The notes: generated from the sequence alone by a model not told the origin. A stretch of 64,000 bases of DNA from Bifidobacterium castoris (GCF_003952025.1 NZ_QXGI01000004.1:124001-188000), one strand, 5' to 3'. Positions 19,612-27,473 are shown, counted from the stretch's first letter. A program made the numbers and translations.

Positions 19612-19664
19612 CGCCTATACGTGTGCCCGTAGCGCTTTTCGTGTTACGGGCACACGTATAGGCG
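19612..19664. terminator. 20-bp perfect inverted repeat after drmC
   Basis: Arms 19612-19631 and 19645-19664 are perfectly complementary with a 13-nt loop. The hairpin starts 18 nt after the drmC stop. No U-tract follows, but position and stability make it the probable end of the DISARM transcript. Confidence 0.7.
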
Positions 19665-19720
19665 AACTGTATCACTTCATGCGCATGCCTCATGCCTTCC
19701 TTTTCTACACTGTTCGATGT

Positions 19721-19780
19721 GAACATATCCATCGCGCAACATCGTAGCCGCGAGGCGGAACTGTTCGCGCGGCGATAGAG
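19721..19780. repeat. Right copy of 60-bp imperfect direct repeat flanking the DISARM locus
   Basis: Same orientation as 5492-5551, with 49 of 60 positions shared by hand alignment. It ends about 20 bp before the nucleotidyltransferase pseudogene. Sequence outside the 60 bp is not shared between the copies. Confidence 0.75.
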
Positions 19781-19801
19781 ATAGGAGAAGGTATCTTGTT
19801 A

Positions 19802-20176
19802 AGTGACCGGGAACGGCATACGAATAGAGGAGCGGATAAATGCGAGTGATCTGACACCGCATGAAATTGCTGATGTTGTGGTTCCTCTGGCGCGTGAGTA
19901 TGGTGTTGATGAACTGTATCTTTTTGGTTCCATGGTACGTGGTTCGGCAAAATGAATACTCTGACGTTGATTTCATCTATAATCTTCTTGATTCTTCTGA
20001 CAATTATCTAAAAATTATTGATTTTTGGCATCGCTTTCAGTGGTTGCTTGGGAAGGCCGGTAGACCTGGTTCGCACATCTTATGTGGAAAATCCTAAGAA
20101 TGATATGGATTCAGGGCGTATTCGACGTGCGTTCATGCACAACCTTCAGCGGCATCCGATCTATAGAATCCTATGA
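19802..20176 (+). pseudogene. MNT-type nucleotidyltransferase (antitoxin-like), broken by two frameshifts
   Basis: Read across three frames this is a small minimal nucleotidyltransferase. The first part is EIADVVVPLAREYGVDELYLFGSMVRGSAK (GSx-RG motif). After a shift near 19955 comes NEYSDVDFIYNLL with the catalytic DxD. After a second shift near 20050 comes LGRPVDLVRTSYVENPKN and an end at the TGA 20174-20176. Reconstructed length is ~125 residues, the usual size of MntA antitoxins that AMPylate or neutralise HEPN toxins. No HEPN partner remains nearby. A GTG at 19802 after AGGAGAAGG is the likely ancestral start. Codon use is AT-richer than in the core genes, so probably acquired and now decaying. 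Confidence 0.75.
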
Positions 20177-20204
20177 AGGCGCGGGAATGAATGAAATGCG
20201 GCGG

Positions 20205-20219
20205 TAGAATGGTGGCATG
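20205..20219 (+). promoter_or_regulatory. Leaderless promoter of the GNAT gene
   Basis: TAGAAT (20205-20210) followed by 6 nt and the ATG at 20217. No Shine-Dalgarno fits. Spacing places the transcription start at or next to the start codon. Confidence 0.5.
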
Positions 20220-20777
20220 AGCATCTACGAGAACTGCCCGGAACTGTGCGACGACGCATACCGCATCCGACTCATCGAGCCACGCGACGCCGAGGACCTG
20301 CTCGCCGTGTACGGAGACAGGCTCGCCCTCCCGTTCTTCAACTCAGACAACTGCCACGGCGCGAACTTCTACTGCCGCACACTGCACGACGTGCAGGAGA
20401 GCATCAAATACTGGCTCGTCGAATACCATGAGAACCGCGCATTCGTGAGATTCGCCGTCGAATCATTGGAGACTGGAAAAATCATCGGAACGCTGGAGAT
20501 GTTCCGGCGCACGGCCAACGATTTCTACGACGACTGCGGTATCCTGCGCATCGATCTGGGCACGGCATACGAGTCCACGCCTGTGATCGAAGACATGCTC
20601 AACCTGGTCTCCGTGCCGTTCATGCGGTTGTTCGGCTGCTCGAAGATCGCGACGAAGGCGCCGATCTACGCGGTGGAACGCCGTGCCGCGCTCGCCAATG
20701 CCGGGTATGTGGCGAAGCCGCAGCCGCTCATCGGGCACGACGGCACGCATTACTACGATTATTGGGTGTACGCCTGA
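20217..20777 (+). CDS. GNAT-family N-acetyltransferase
   Basis: 186-residue acetyltransferase-like protein. It opens with a RimJ/RimL-type segment (YRIRLIEPRDAEDLLAVYGD), continues with the central strand KIIGTLEMFRR, and ends with a C-terminal ...ALANAGYVAKPQPLIGHDGTHYYDYWVY segment, which corresponds to the family's NxGFxxxG-like end. Acceptor unknown. It stands alone between the MNT pseudogene and a broken lipoprotein gene, and is likely transcribed from a leaderless promoter. Confidence 0.75.
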   Translation: MSIYENCPELCDDAYRIRLIEPRDAEDLLAVYGDRLALPFFNSDNCHGANFYCRTLHDVQESIKYWLVEYHENRAFVRFAVESLETGKIIGTLEMFRRTANDFYDDCGILRIDLGTAYESTPVIEDMLNLVSVPFMRLFGCSKIATKAPIYAVERRAALANAGYVAKPQPLIGHDGTHYYDYWVYA

Positions 20778-20831
20778 TGCATATGTGACCATTGTGGGGA
20801 CAGCATCAGATTGCATGTTGATTTTTCATGG

Positions 20832-20857
20832 AATAGTATGTGAGAAATAATACTATT
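20832..20857. promoter_or_regulatory. AT-rich palindrome between GNAT and lipoprotein pseudogene
   Basis: Arms AATAGTAT (20832-20839) and ATACTATT (20850-20857) with a 10-nt centre, followed by a short T-run. It could be a terminator for the GNAT gene or an operator for the downstream lipoprotein remnant; the two cannot be separated by eye. Confidence 0.4.
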
Positions 20858-20863
20858 TTTACC

Positions 20864-21409
20864 ATGAAGAGGTGGTTGAGATGGGTTGGGGGCAAACGTA
20901 TCGGATCGCCGCTGACGGCGATGGCACTCACGGGAATGGTTGCAGCGTGCGGGCAGGTGGATTCCCCGCAGGCGACGCCTTCGGCGACAACGGCACGACC
21001 AAGCAGCAAGACAGTGTGGGGCCCGCGCTGACCGAGGATCAGCTCAAGCTGTTCAACGAGACGATGGACCAATGGCAGCGCAAGAATGACGGGACGCTCG
21101 TGGAATCCATGGGGCCGACCCTGCTTGAGGGGTCGACGATGAATGTGTCTTCGAAGGAGTACCATGCAGGCGATGCGTATGAGATTGGCGTGTGGTGCAT
21201 GGGTCACGGCAGTGTGAAGGCGAAGTAGACCCTTGGCGACACGCAAAGCTACACGGCCGACGTGCAATGCTTCCCGCAGATCGGTGCAGAGGATCGGCGA
21301 TGACGCCAAGGAGAGCACGATGACGCTTATGGCGCAGGGTGACACGATGGCCCAGGTTGCATACCGTATCATCAAGGTAGAGAACCATAAGAGTCAGTCC
21401 GATTCATGA
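20864..21409 (+). pseudogene. Lipoprotein gene broken by two frameshifts and an in-frame stop
   Basis: Starts at ATG 20864 with MKRWLRWVGGKR and a lipobox ending GMVAACG, so it once encoded an exported lipoprotein. The frame shifts around 20990-21010 into QQDSVGPALTEDQLKLFNETM, continues to KAK, hits TAG at 21226, resumes in the same frame with TLGDTQSYTADVQCFPQ, and shifts again near 21290 to DDAKESTMTLMAQGDTMAQ and a TGA at 21407-21409. Reconstructed length is ~180 residues. Function unknown. At least three lesions mean it is a true pseudogene, unlike the single-run interruption in drmD. Confidence 0.65.
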
Positions 21410-21452
21410 TGTAGCCATGAAGTTGGATGGCGCTGGGAAGGATGTGAGTGTA

Positions 21453-21731
21453 ATGATGCAGTTGAATAAACGGATGAATATTCATCTTTTTTCCAGAGTG
21501 TGTCTCATCTTTCTGATTATATGGTCAGTTCAGATCATTGCGGAGATGATCTGGAAAGGAGGCCCCTCCACACCGCTGATTCAAGCGCTGGGACTGGCGT
21601 TCTGTGTGTTTGGTGTAGCGTTGGGAGCATTCACCGATAAGGAGAACCGCTTGCCGGTGTACGGCCTGATTTTGTCTGCATTGCTTCCCATTCCCGTTGC
21701 GGTGGGCGTGATTCTACTGGGAATGCTGTAG
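21453..21731 (+). CDS. Small hypothetical membrane protein
   Basis: About 92 residues with three hydrophobic segments: SRVCLIFLIIWSVQIIAEMIW, LIQALGLAFCVFGVALGAF, and VYGLILSALLPIPVAVGVIL. A charged turn (TDKENR) lies between the second and third. I prefer the ATG at 21453, preceded by GGGAAGG at about 10 nt; an in-frame ATG at 21417 without an RBS would add 12 residues. No family recognised. It lies immediately after the lipoprotein pseudogene in the degenerating region. Confidence 0.6.
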   Translation: MMQLNKRMNIHLFSRVCLIFLIIWSVQIIAEMIWKGGPSTPLIQALGLAFCVFGVALGAFTDKENRLPVYGLILSALLPIPVAVGVILLGML

Positions 21732-21760
21732 GCAGACGTGCCGTCCGTATTGTGCGCAAC

Positions 21761-21780
21761 GTCGTGGTAAGTCGTGGTAA
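21761..21780. repeat. 10-bp perfect tandem duplication
   Basis: GTCGTGGTAA occurs twice without spacing (21761-21770, 21771-21780). The preceding TGCGCAAC resembles a short part of the 60-bp DISARM-flanking repeat, but the similarity is too short to be sure. Confidence 0.8.
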
Positions 21781-21818
21781 ACAGCATCGCTGCATCTGGT
21801 GACCGGCTACCACTGCCA

Positions 21819-21951
21819 TGCATCTCGCTTACGTACCCGCCAATTCTTATCTACATGCCGGTATCGGGCTCTCAGCCCCGTTGATTGGGCGGCCTTTCGC
21901 AGCTGGCGGATGTCACTTTCCGGGAATTGGCGGGTACGTAAGCGAGATGCA
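21819..21951. repeat. 133-bp element with perfect 28-bp inverted ends
   Basis: Positions 21819-21846 and 21924-21951 are exact reverse complements, separated by 77 nt that encode no supported ORF. The outer ends are TGCATCTCGC / GCGAGATGCA. A loop of this size is unusual for a terminator. Candidates are a MITE-like insertion, a large structured RNA, or an invertible segment upstream of the lipoprotein gene starting at 22063. No transposase or invertase gene is adjacent. Confidence 0.85.
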
Positions 21952-22062
21952 CCCACTGATATTTGATATACAACCGTTTGGGGGACAGTTCCGACTGGAT
22001 TCGCCACACTGCACGGCTTACGATGAGGGAAGGAAACGGTTGCAGTGAGCGAGGAGGCCCCA

Positions 22063-23283
22063 ATGCGTGGATATAAGCAGTGGCGCAAGGTTCACAAAGC
22101 CGTGCTGCAGGCGGTGGCGCTGGTGTGCGCATGCCTGATGGTCGGCGCATGCGGTGTGCAAAAAACCGAGCCCGATCGTGTGAATCTCGCGGATGTGGTG
22201 CTGGCGGTCGGCCTGAATCCGCATTCCAAGGACGTCATTCGCGCCAACACGGGTCTCGTGGCGCTTGTACATGAGGACGGCACGGCCGATTTCATCGACA
22301 CGAGGGGCATGGCCCCGCAGAACATGACGTGGAATACGGCGGGATTGTTCTTCGACGATTCCGAAAACCATTTCTATATTTCCCGCGATCGCGGGCATGG
22401 ATACGTGAGCAAGCGTGAGAACTCCTCTGCTCCGGGGATCGCCATGGCGCCCGTGGGTGACGATGCGGTGCTGGCGATGTACCAAGGCGGGTATGCGCAG
22501 GCTGATGACAGCACCACCGTGCAGACGCAGTGGTTCACACCGAAGCCGCAGACACTCGTGACGAGTCCGGCGGCGTTGCCCGACGCCGTGGCGCAATGCC
22601 CGAGCGGCACATTCGCCACCGCCAGAAGCAATGACAATCCGGGATCCTACGTGCTCTACGAAATCAGTGAGACCGGTGGCATGAAGCAGATTGACTCGAA
22701 ACCCGTGACCGAGCAGTTCGTGCCGGGCACGTCCACGGGTGCCGTGCCATGTGTGGGCGACGAGCTGGTACTGTTCGGCGGTGTGCGCGACGGTGCCAAA
22801 GGCAATGGTTATGGCTCGCAGACGCTCACCTTGCTCAAGTGGAATGTGAAAACGCACAAGCTCACGCAGGAGAATGCGGCCCAGAAGAACGGCGAACCGC
22901 AGCTCTACGTGGGGGAGGCGAGTTTCTTCTACGGTCAAGACCTGACGACCGACGCCGGTGAGATGATCGCGATGAGCACCGACGGCGATGTCGAGTTCAT
23001 CGACATGCGCACGATGCAGATCACGCGGTCGAAGGAGCCTCCGCAGCTCTTCGATGTGGGCACTGCGCAGTATGACATCGCCGGTTCCGATGCCTACGCG
23101 TACATGATCTTCACGCCGACAAGCGGTTCCAAAGACGATGCGAAGATCTTCGTCTACCGCACATCGGATTGGGCACTCGTACATACCATCGACGCACAGG
23201 GCACGCTCAATGATCTGCTGAGCAATCGCAAGGAACTCTACCCGACGGTGTTCGCCGCGAATCCAACGATGAGCTGGGGCTGA
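22063..23283 (+). CDS. Putative lipoprotein, possibly beta-propeller-like
   Basis: 406-residue exported lipoprotein of unknown function. Signal peptide MRGYKQWRKVHKAVLQAVALV ends in the lipobox LMVGAC, so Cys becomes the lipidated N-terminus outside the membrane. The mature part has repeated strand-turn units (VALVHEDGTADFID; HFYISRDRGHGYV; GDVEFIDMRTM; IFVYRTSDWALVHTID), suggestive of a WD/YVTN-style beta-propeller; this is inference from pattern only. ATG 22063 is favoured over GTG 22045 by AGGAGG at 22051-22056. It lies 112 bp beyond the 28-bp inverted-repeat element. No broken codons seen. Confidence 0.7.
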   Translation: MRGYKQWRKVHKAVLQAVALVCACLMVGACGVQKTEPDRVNLADVVLAVGLNPHSKDVIRANTGLVALVHEDGTADFIDTRGMAPQNMTWNTAGLFFDDSENHFYISRDRGHGYVSKRENSSAPGIAMAPVGDDAVLAMYQGGYAQADDSTTVQTQWFTPKPQTLVTSPAALPDAVAQCPSGTFATARSNDNPGSYVLYEISETGGMKQIDSKPVTEQFVPGTSTGAVPCVGDELVLFGGVRDGAKGNGYGSQTLTLLKWNVKTHKLTQENAAQKNGEPQLYVGEASFFYGQDLTTDAGEMIAMSTDGDVEFIDMRTMQITRSKEPPQLFDVGTAQYDIAGSDAYAYMIFTPTSGSKDDAKIFVYRTSDWALVHTIDAQGTLNDLLSNRKELYPTVFAANPTMSWG

Positions 23284-23315
23284 TGCCATGCTGACGGCAT
23301 GATGGGAGGTTGTAT

Positions 23316-23640
23316 ATGAAGAGGCGGATGAAGGTCGCGATCACACTGATTCTGGTGATTGCGGGGATCGCAGCTGTGGCCTGCGTCGTGGCGCAGTGAG
23401 GAAAACCGTCGACCGTGGACCAGCTGCAGGCGGATTACCCGACGTACTCGTCGGTCGAGCAGGCGGTTGATGCGGCCGATCTCATTGTGACCGGCGCGCC
23501 GGTGGCATCGTCGGAGGAGACATTGCAGCCGTCGGCGACGCAACGCTCGAACGACCCGTAGGCCAATCCGCAATATGGGGCCGTGGAAGGGGCAGGGACA
23601 CAACAGGAGCTGGGCGTCCCCGTCGCCGTCACCTCGGTGC
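23316..23640 (+). pseudogene. Secreted-protein gene with two in-frame stops, truncated at the response regulator
   Basis: Starts MKRRMKVAITLILVIAGIA from ATG 23316 with GGGAGG upstream, a clear membrane/signal segment. A TGA at 23397-23399 and a TAG near 23560 interrupt the same frame, which otherwise continues sensibly (STVDQLQADYPTYSSVEQAV, then AADLIVTGAPVAS, and LGVPVAVTSV). Homologous ends cannot be found past about 23640, where the sequence becomes the 3' part of the convergent response-regulator gene. The original function is unknown. Confidence 0.6.
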
Positions 23641-24163
23641 GCGAATGCACGCCGAGCTTTTTGCACGCGCTTTTCACGAATGTTTTCACACTCGATTCGC
23701 TCACGTGCATGGTGTGCGCGATGCACGGGGTGGCCTTGCCCTGCGCGTAGTGGTCGAGCGTCTGCAATTCGCTTGGTGAGAGCGGATTGGTTCGCGCGGG
23801 CTGCTCATACCAGCGGATCAACGACTCGTCGTGCAGCAGCATGCCTGCGAGATGCACGATCTCCTCGATCCTCGACTCCTTGGGCAGCACCACGAGGCCG
23901 GGCTCCTCAACGGAGTCGGGGAATGCGGAGATGCCGATGACCACGAGGTTCGGGTGGTGCGCGCGAAGTCTGTGGAACAGTTCGCGGCCGTTCATACCGG
24001 GCATCTCGATGTCAGTGAGCACGACCTGCGGGCGTGTGGACTCGTCGTCGCAGGCAAGCCATGCCTGTTGCGGGTCGGTGAACGCCCATCGCACGCGCAG
24101 CGGCGCGTTCAGCGTGCCGAAACTGCGGGCGAGCAGATCGAGCACGAGCGGATCGTTGCCCAC
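23435..24163 (-). CDS. LuxR-type response regulator with lost C-terminus and uncertain start
   Basis: NarL/LuxR-like response regulator. The receiver keeps the phospho-acceptor Asp (VVLTDIEMPGMNG, ~residue 51) and the conserved Lys (VVLPKES). The usual acidic pair in strand 1 is reduced (SLGIVGNDPLV). The HTH (LSPSELQTLDHYAQGKATPC to KKLGVHSRTEV) is native to about residue 178 (~23630). The open frame then runs into unrelated sequence to 23435, which is the reverse strand of the broken secreted-protein gene. The only start in frame, GTG 24163, would cut strand 1; the receiver frame continues upstream without ATG or GTG. No sensor kinase is nearby. Probably damaged; it may be a pseudogene. Confidence 0.6.
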   Translation of the reverse strand: MGNDPLVLDLLARSFGTLNAPLRVRWAFTDPQQAWLACDDESTRPQVVLTDIEMPGMNGRELFHRLRAHHPNLVVIGISAFPDSVEEPGLVVLPKESRIEEIVHLAGMLLHDESLIRWYEQPARTNPLSPSELQTLDHYAQGKATPCIAHTMHVSESSVKTFVKSACKKLGVHSRTEVTATGTPSSCCVPAPSTAPYCGLAYGSFERCVADGCNVSSDDATGAPVTMRSAASTACSTDEYVG

Positions 24164-24258
24164 AATGCCGAGCGAATAGTGGTTGAGCGGGAGCGGTCGA
24201 ATGTGCGCATAGAATGGACACGGTTCACGTATTTTCGGGAAACGAACACGAGGTTTTC

Positions 24259-25881
24259 ATGGCAGACGCACAACCCACCATCCACGACGTCGAACGCGAC
24301 ATCATGAGCCGTCCGAGCGAAAGGAACACGACGAACCTTGACCTCAGGCGGATGACGATGATTCTTGATCTGCTCGGCAATCCGCAGGATTCGTTCCGCG
24401 TGATCCACATCACCGGCACGAACGGCAAGGGGTCGACGGCGCGCATGGCCGAGGCGATCTGCCGCGCGTACGGCATGCGCACCGGCCTGTACACGTCGCC
24501 GCACCTCGAACACGTCAACGAACGCATCGCGATCGACGGTCAGCGTCTGTCCGACGACGACTTCGTCGAGCTGTGGGACCAGGTCAAGGACTTCGTCGCG
24601 CTCGTCGACAAGAAAATGGACGAGGAAGGCGCGCCGCGCATGAGCTTCTTCGAGGTGCTCACGGCGATGGCGATCTGGAAGTTCGCGGACGCGCCGGTCG
24701 ACGTCGCGATCGTCGAGGTCGGCATGGGCGGCCGCTGGGACGCGACGAACGTGCTCGACGCGGACGCCGCCGTCATCGGGCCGATCGACATGGACCACAT
24801 GGCATGGCTCGGCGACACCGTCGAACAGATCGCCGAGGAGAAGGTCGGCATCATCAAGCCGGGCTGCACGGCGGTCATCGGACGGCAACCGCATGAGGAC
24901 GAGGTCATGCCGATCATCGAGCGGGCGGCCGCGGAGAACCACGCGACGCTCGTGCGCGACGGCGTGGAGGCGGAAGTTGTCTCGCGCATGCCCGCCGTCG
25001 GCGGACAGATGGTCACATTACGCACGCCGAACGGCACCTACGCCGACGTGCCGCTCGACAAGTTCGGCGAGCATCAGGCGCACAACGCGCTCGCGGCGCT
25101 GTGCGCGGCCGAGGTCGTCATCCCGGTCACCGGCGCGCTCGACGGCGATCTGGTGGCCGAGGCGTTGAGCTCGGTGAAGATCCCGGGGCGCATCGAACAG
25201 GTGAGGAACTCGCCGACGATCATCATCGACGGCGGCCACAACGTCAACGCTGCCGAGGCGTTGCGCGCGGCGATCGAGGAGAACTACGACCTCACGCAGC
25301 TCGTCGCCGTCGTCGCGATGATGGAGGACAAGCAGGTCGAGGAGTATCTCGGCGTGCTCGAGCCGATCGTCAGCGAGATCATCGTCACCGAGAACTCGTG
25401 GAAGGATCGTGTGATGCCGGCGGACAAGCTCGCCGAGATCGCGCGCGACGTGTTCGGGCCGGAACGCGTCACCTGCATTCCGGCGCTGCCGGATGCGATT
25501 CAGGAGGCCGTCAACCGTGTGGACGCCGACGACGAGCTCGGCGTCGGCTACGGACACGGCGTGCTCATCTGCGGCAGCTTCGTCACGGCCGGCGACGCGC
25601 GCATGCTGCTCAAGGAATCGATCCATCCGGACCTGCAAAAGCCGAAGGAGGAGCGCGTGCATCAGGTCGCGGTGACGCCGCGGACGCGCGATGCGGCCGC
25701 CGCGCAGACTGCGGCTGGCGCGGCTGGCGCGGCGGGCGATGCCGGAATGGACGCCGCCGAGCGCGAATACGAGTCCGACGAGGACACCGACTTCGACGTC
25801 TTCGACGTGCGCGGCATCATCGGCGCGGATGATGACGGTGATGGCGAGGACGGCGACGGAGGCGACGCGGCCGGCGACTGA
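24259..25881 (+). CDS. folC: Bifunctional folylpolyglutamate/dihydrofolate synthase
   Basis: Mur-ligase-fold enzyme adding glutamate to folates (and to dihydropteroate). The P-loop ITGTNGKGSTARM (~residues 54-66), YTSPHLEHVNERI, the carbamate-lysine region VGMGGRWDATNVLD and the C-domain IIIDGGHNVNAAEALR are all present. Length is 540 residues; the last ~60 form a poorly conserved, very acidic Ala/Asp/Gly tail (DDDGDGEDGDGGDAAGD) beyond the usual ~450-residue enzyme. ATG 24259 is chosen (GAGG just upstream, start of homology MADAQPTIHDVERDI) over ATG 24214. A TAGAAT -10-like box lies at 24210-24215. Divergent from the response-regulator gene and convergent with the femX-like gene. Confidence 0.95.
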   Translation: MADAQPTIHDVERDIMSRPSERNTTNLDLRRMTMILDLLGNPQDSFRVIHITGTNGKGSTARMAEAICRAYGMRTGLYTSPHLEHVNERIAIDGQRLSDDDFVELWDQVKDFVALVDKKMDEEGAPRMSFFEVLTAMAIWKFADAPVDVAIVEVGMGGRWDATNVLDADAAVIGPIDMDHMAWLGDTVEQIAEEKVGIIKPGCTAVIGRQPHEDEVMPIIERAAAENHATLVRDGVEAEVVSRMPAVGGQMVTLRTPNGTYADVPLDKFGEHQAHNALAALCAAEVVIPVTGALDGDLVAEALSSVKIPGRIEQVRNSPTIIIDGGHNVNAAEALRAAIEENYDLTQLVAVVAMMEDKQVEEYLGVLEPIVSEIIVTENSWKDRVMPADKLAEIARDVFGPERVTCIPALPDAIQEAVNRVDADDELGVGYGHGVLICGSFVTAGDARMLLKESIHPDLQKPKEERVHQVAVTPRTRDAAAAQTAAGAAGAAGDAGMDAAEREYESDEDTDFDVFDVRGIIGADDDGDGEDGDGGDAAGD

Positions 25882-25953
25882 TTCAGTCGTCGTGGGCGGC
25901 GTTCCATGGGTGGCCCCATCCACAGAACGCCGTCAGACGGATAAATGAAAAAT

Positions 25954-25993
25954 GGTGGAGGTCGGCGACTATGGGCAGTCGCCGACCTCCACC
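25954..25993. terminator. Bidirectional terminator between folC and femX-like gene
   Basis: Perfect 17-bp stem (25954-25970 / 25977-25993) with a 6-nt loop, preceded by an A-run on the plus strand. That run gives a U-run for minus-strand transcripts. Confidence 0.8.
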
Positions 25994-26024
25994 GTTCGCA
26001 AATAGGCAAGTGGGGGTGGCCGCG

Positions 26025-27425
26025 CTACTTGGCGGAGTCCTCATTCCGCGCGACGTCGGGCTTGTCGGCCTGTGACGCCTCCTTCGCATCCGGCTGCGTC
26101 GTTGTCGCGTCTTCCGCCTGCGTCCGGGGCTGTGCCTGCCGCGTCGTCGGCTGCGGCTGCGCAGACGCAGCCTGCCGTTTCGCATCCGCCTGTACTGCCT
26201 TTACATCCTCCGTCGGCGCCTGGGGCTGTTTCGCATCAGCCTTCGCCTGCGCCGTCTGCTGCGGCTTCGCCGATCGCTTCTGCGTCTGTTGCCCATTCGC
26301 CGGTTGCGCCTGCCTCCGCTGCACTGGTTTCTGCTGCGCCGCCGCCTTCGTCTGCTGCGCTTGCGTCTCAGCCTGCGCCTTCCTGGCGGCCTCACGCTGC
26401 TCGGCCTTCTCCGCGTTGCCGTGCGTCTTCGGGCGCAGCGCACGCCGCACGTCCTGCAGCATCCGCAGCGATCTGTAGAAGAGTTTCTTGATCGGGATGT
26501 CGCGGCCGGCGGCGATCGTCGTCGTGTCGTCGGCGAACTTCGTCTTGAATTCGTTGAGGGATTTGAGCGACGGCGCGAAGTCGTTGCCGATGCCCATCAG
26601 ATCGAGCTTCTCGTAGCCCATCTGCCCGAGTGCGCATGCGACCGTGTACAGCAGCTTGTCCGGCACATGCTGCCGCTTGACGGACGTGAGCATCGACGCG
26701 TAGTAGTAGACGCCGGTCTTGCCCTGCAGCGTGACGATCGTCCACGCGACGACCTTGCCGTCGATGCGTGCGCCGAACACGCGGCAGTGCTCGGGGCCGA
26801 GCGCCTTGATCATGTCCGTGTAGTCGCTCATCGGCGCCGGTGTGAAGCCGTCGCGCCGCGCCGTCTCCACCATGACCGCGTAGTAGTCGGCGAAGTCCTT
26901 CGTCGCGATCTCGGTCTCGTCCGCGCACGTCGCCGGCGACTCGCGCAGCGCCTTGCGCACGTCGCGCCTGCCGCGCCTCTTCATGCGTGCGAGAACCTCC
27001 TCGTCGCCGCCGGTTATGTCGAGTACGACGGTCTCGTTGTACGGCACCGTCGACAGCACCGGATAGGTGCCCTCGTCCGACCATGTGTCGATGCGCAGGA
27101 ACGCGACGTGCTTGTCGTGCGTCCTGACGAAGTCGACGAGTTCGGCGACGACCGCCTGTTCGAGCCGCTTGTCCGGCTTGCTCTTCCAGACCGGCCCGTG
27201 CATCGCGCGCAGGTAGTGGTAGCCGTGCGTCTCCATGTCGATCAGCGAGACGACGGCGACGATGGCGTTGCCGTCGCGGATGATCAGGCATCCCCACGGC
27301 GTGCGTCCCTCGACGCCCGCCTGGAAGTCCGCCCATACCGACGTCTGTTCGATCGGCAGTTCGATGCCGTTGGCGTCGGCCTCGCGTTCCATCGTCTGCG
27401 GACTGACGCGTTCGATCGTGATCAT
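26025..27425 (-). CDS. FemAB/FemX-family peptidoglycan bridge aminoacyltransferase
   Basis: GNAT-fold aminoacyl-tRNA-dependent transferase that adds the first cross-bridge residues to lipid II. Two GNAT-like halves occupy residues 1-330 (LPIEQTSVWADFQAGVEGRTPWG; FLRIDTWSDEGTYPVLST; ARMKRRGRRDVRKAL; GPEHCRVFGARIDGKVVAW; YEKLDLMGIGNDF). About 125 C-terminal residues are a low-complexity Gln/Ala/Lys tail (QTQKRSAKPQQTAQAKADAK), likely disordered and cationic, perhaps for envelope association. It lies 48 bp downstream of murE on the same strand, giving an envelope pair murE-femX. Total 466 residues. Which amino acid is transferred cannot be read from the sequence. Confidence 0.88.
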   Translation of the reverse strand: MITIERVSPQTMEREADANGIELPIEQTSVWADFQAGVEGRTPWGCLIIRDGNAIVAVVSLIDMETHGYHYLRAMHGPVWKSKPDKRLEQAVVAELVDFVRTHDKHVAFLRIDTWSDEGTYPVLSTVPYNETVVLDITGGDEEVLARMKRRGRRDVRKALRESPATCADETEIATKDFADYYAVMVETARRDGFTPAPMSDYTDMIKALGPEHCRVFGARIDGKVVAWTIVTLQGKTGVYYYASMLTSVKRQHVPDKLLYTVACALGQMGYEKLDLMGIGNDFAPSLKSLNEFKTKFADDTTTIAAGRDIPIKKLFYRSLRMLQDVRRALRPKTHGNAEKAEQREAARKAQAETQAQQTKAAAQQKPVQRRQAQPANGQQTQKRSAKPQQTAQAKADAKQPQAPTEDVKAVQADAKRQAASAQPQPTTRQAQPRTQAEDATTTQPDAKEASQADKPDVARNEDSAK

Positions 27426-27473
27426 GATGTCCTTTCGTTCCTTGGCGTCCCTTATTCTATGCGTTCCGCGCGT

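Noticed and set aside
19861-20097. Short plus-strand ORF as an intact small protein
   Set aside because: It is the middle fragment of the frameshifted MNT gene; the motif-bearing parts lie in other frames on both sides.
22018-23289. Long minus-strand ORF opposite the lipoprotein
   Set aside because: Arg/His-rich composition typical of antisense frames in GC-rich genes; the plus strand has a signal peptide, lipobox and AGGAGG.
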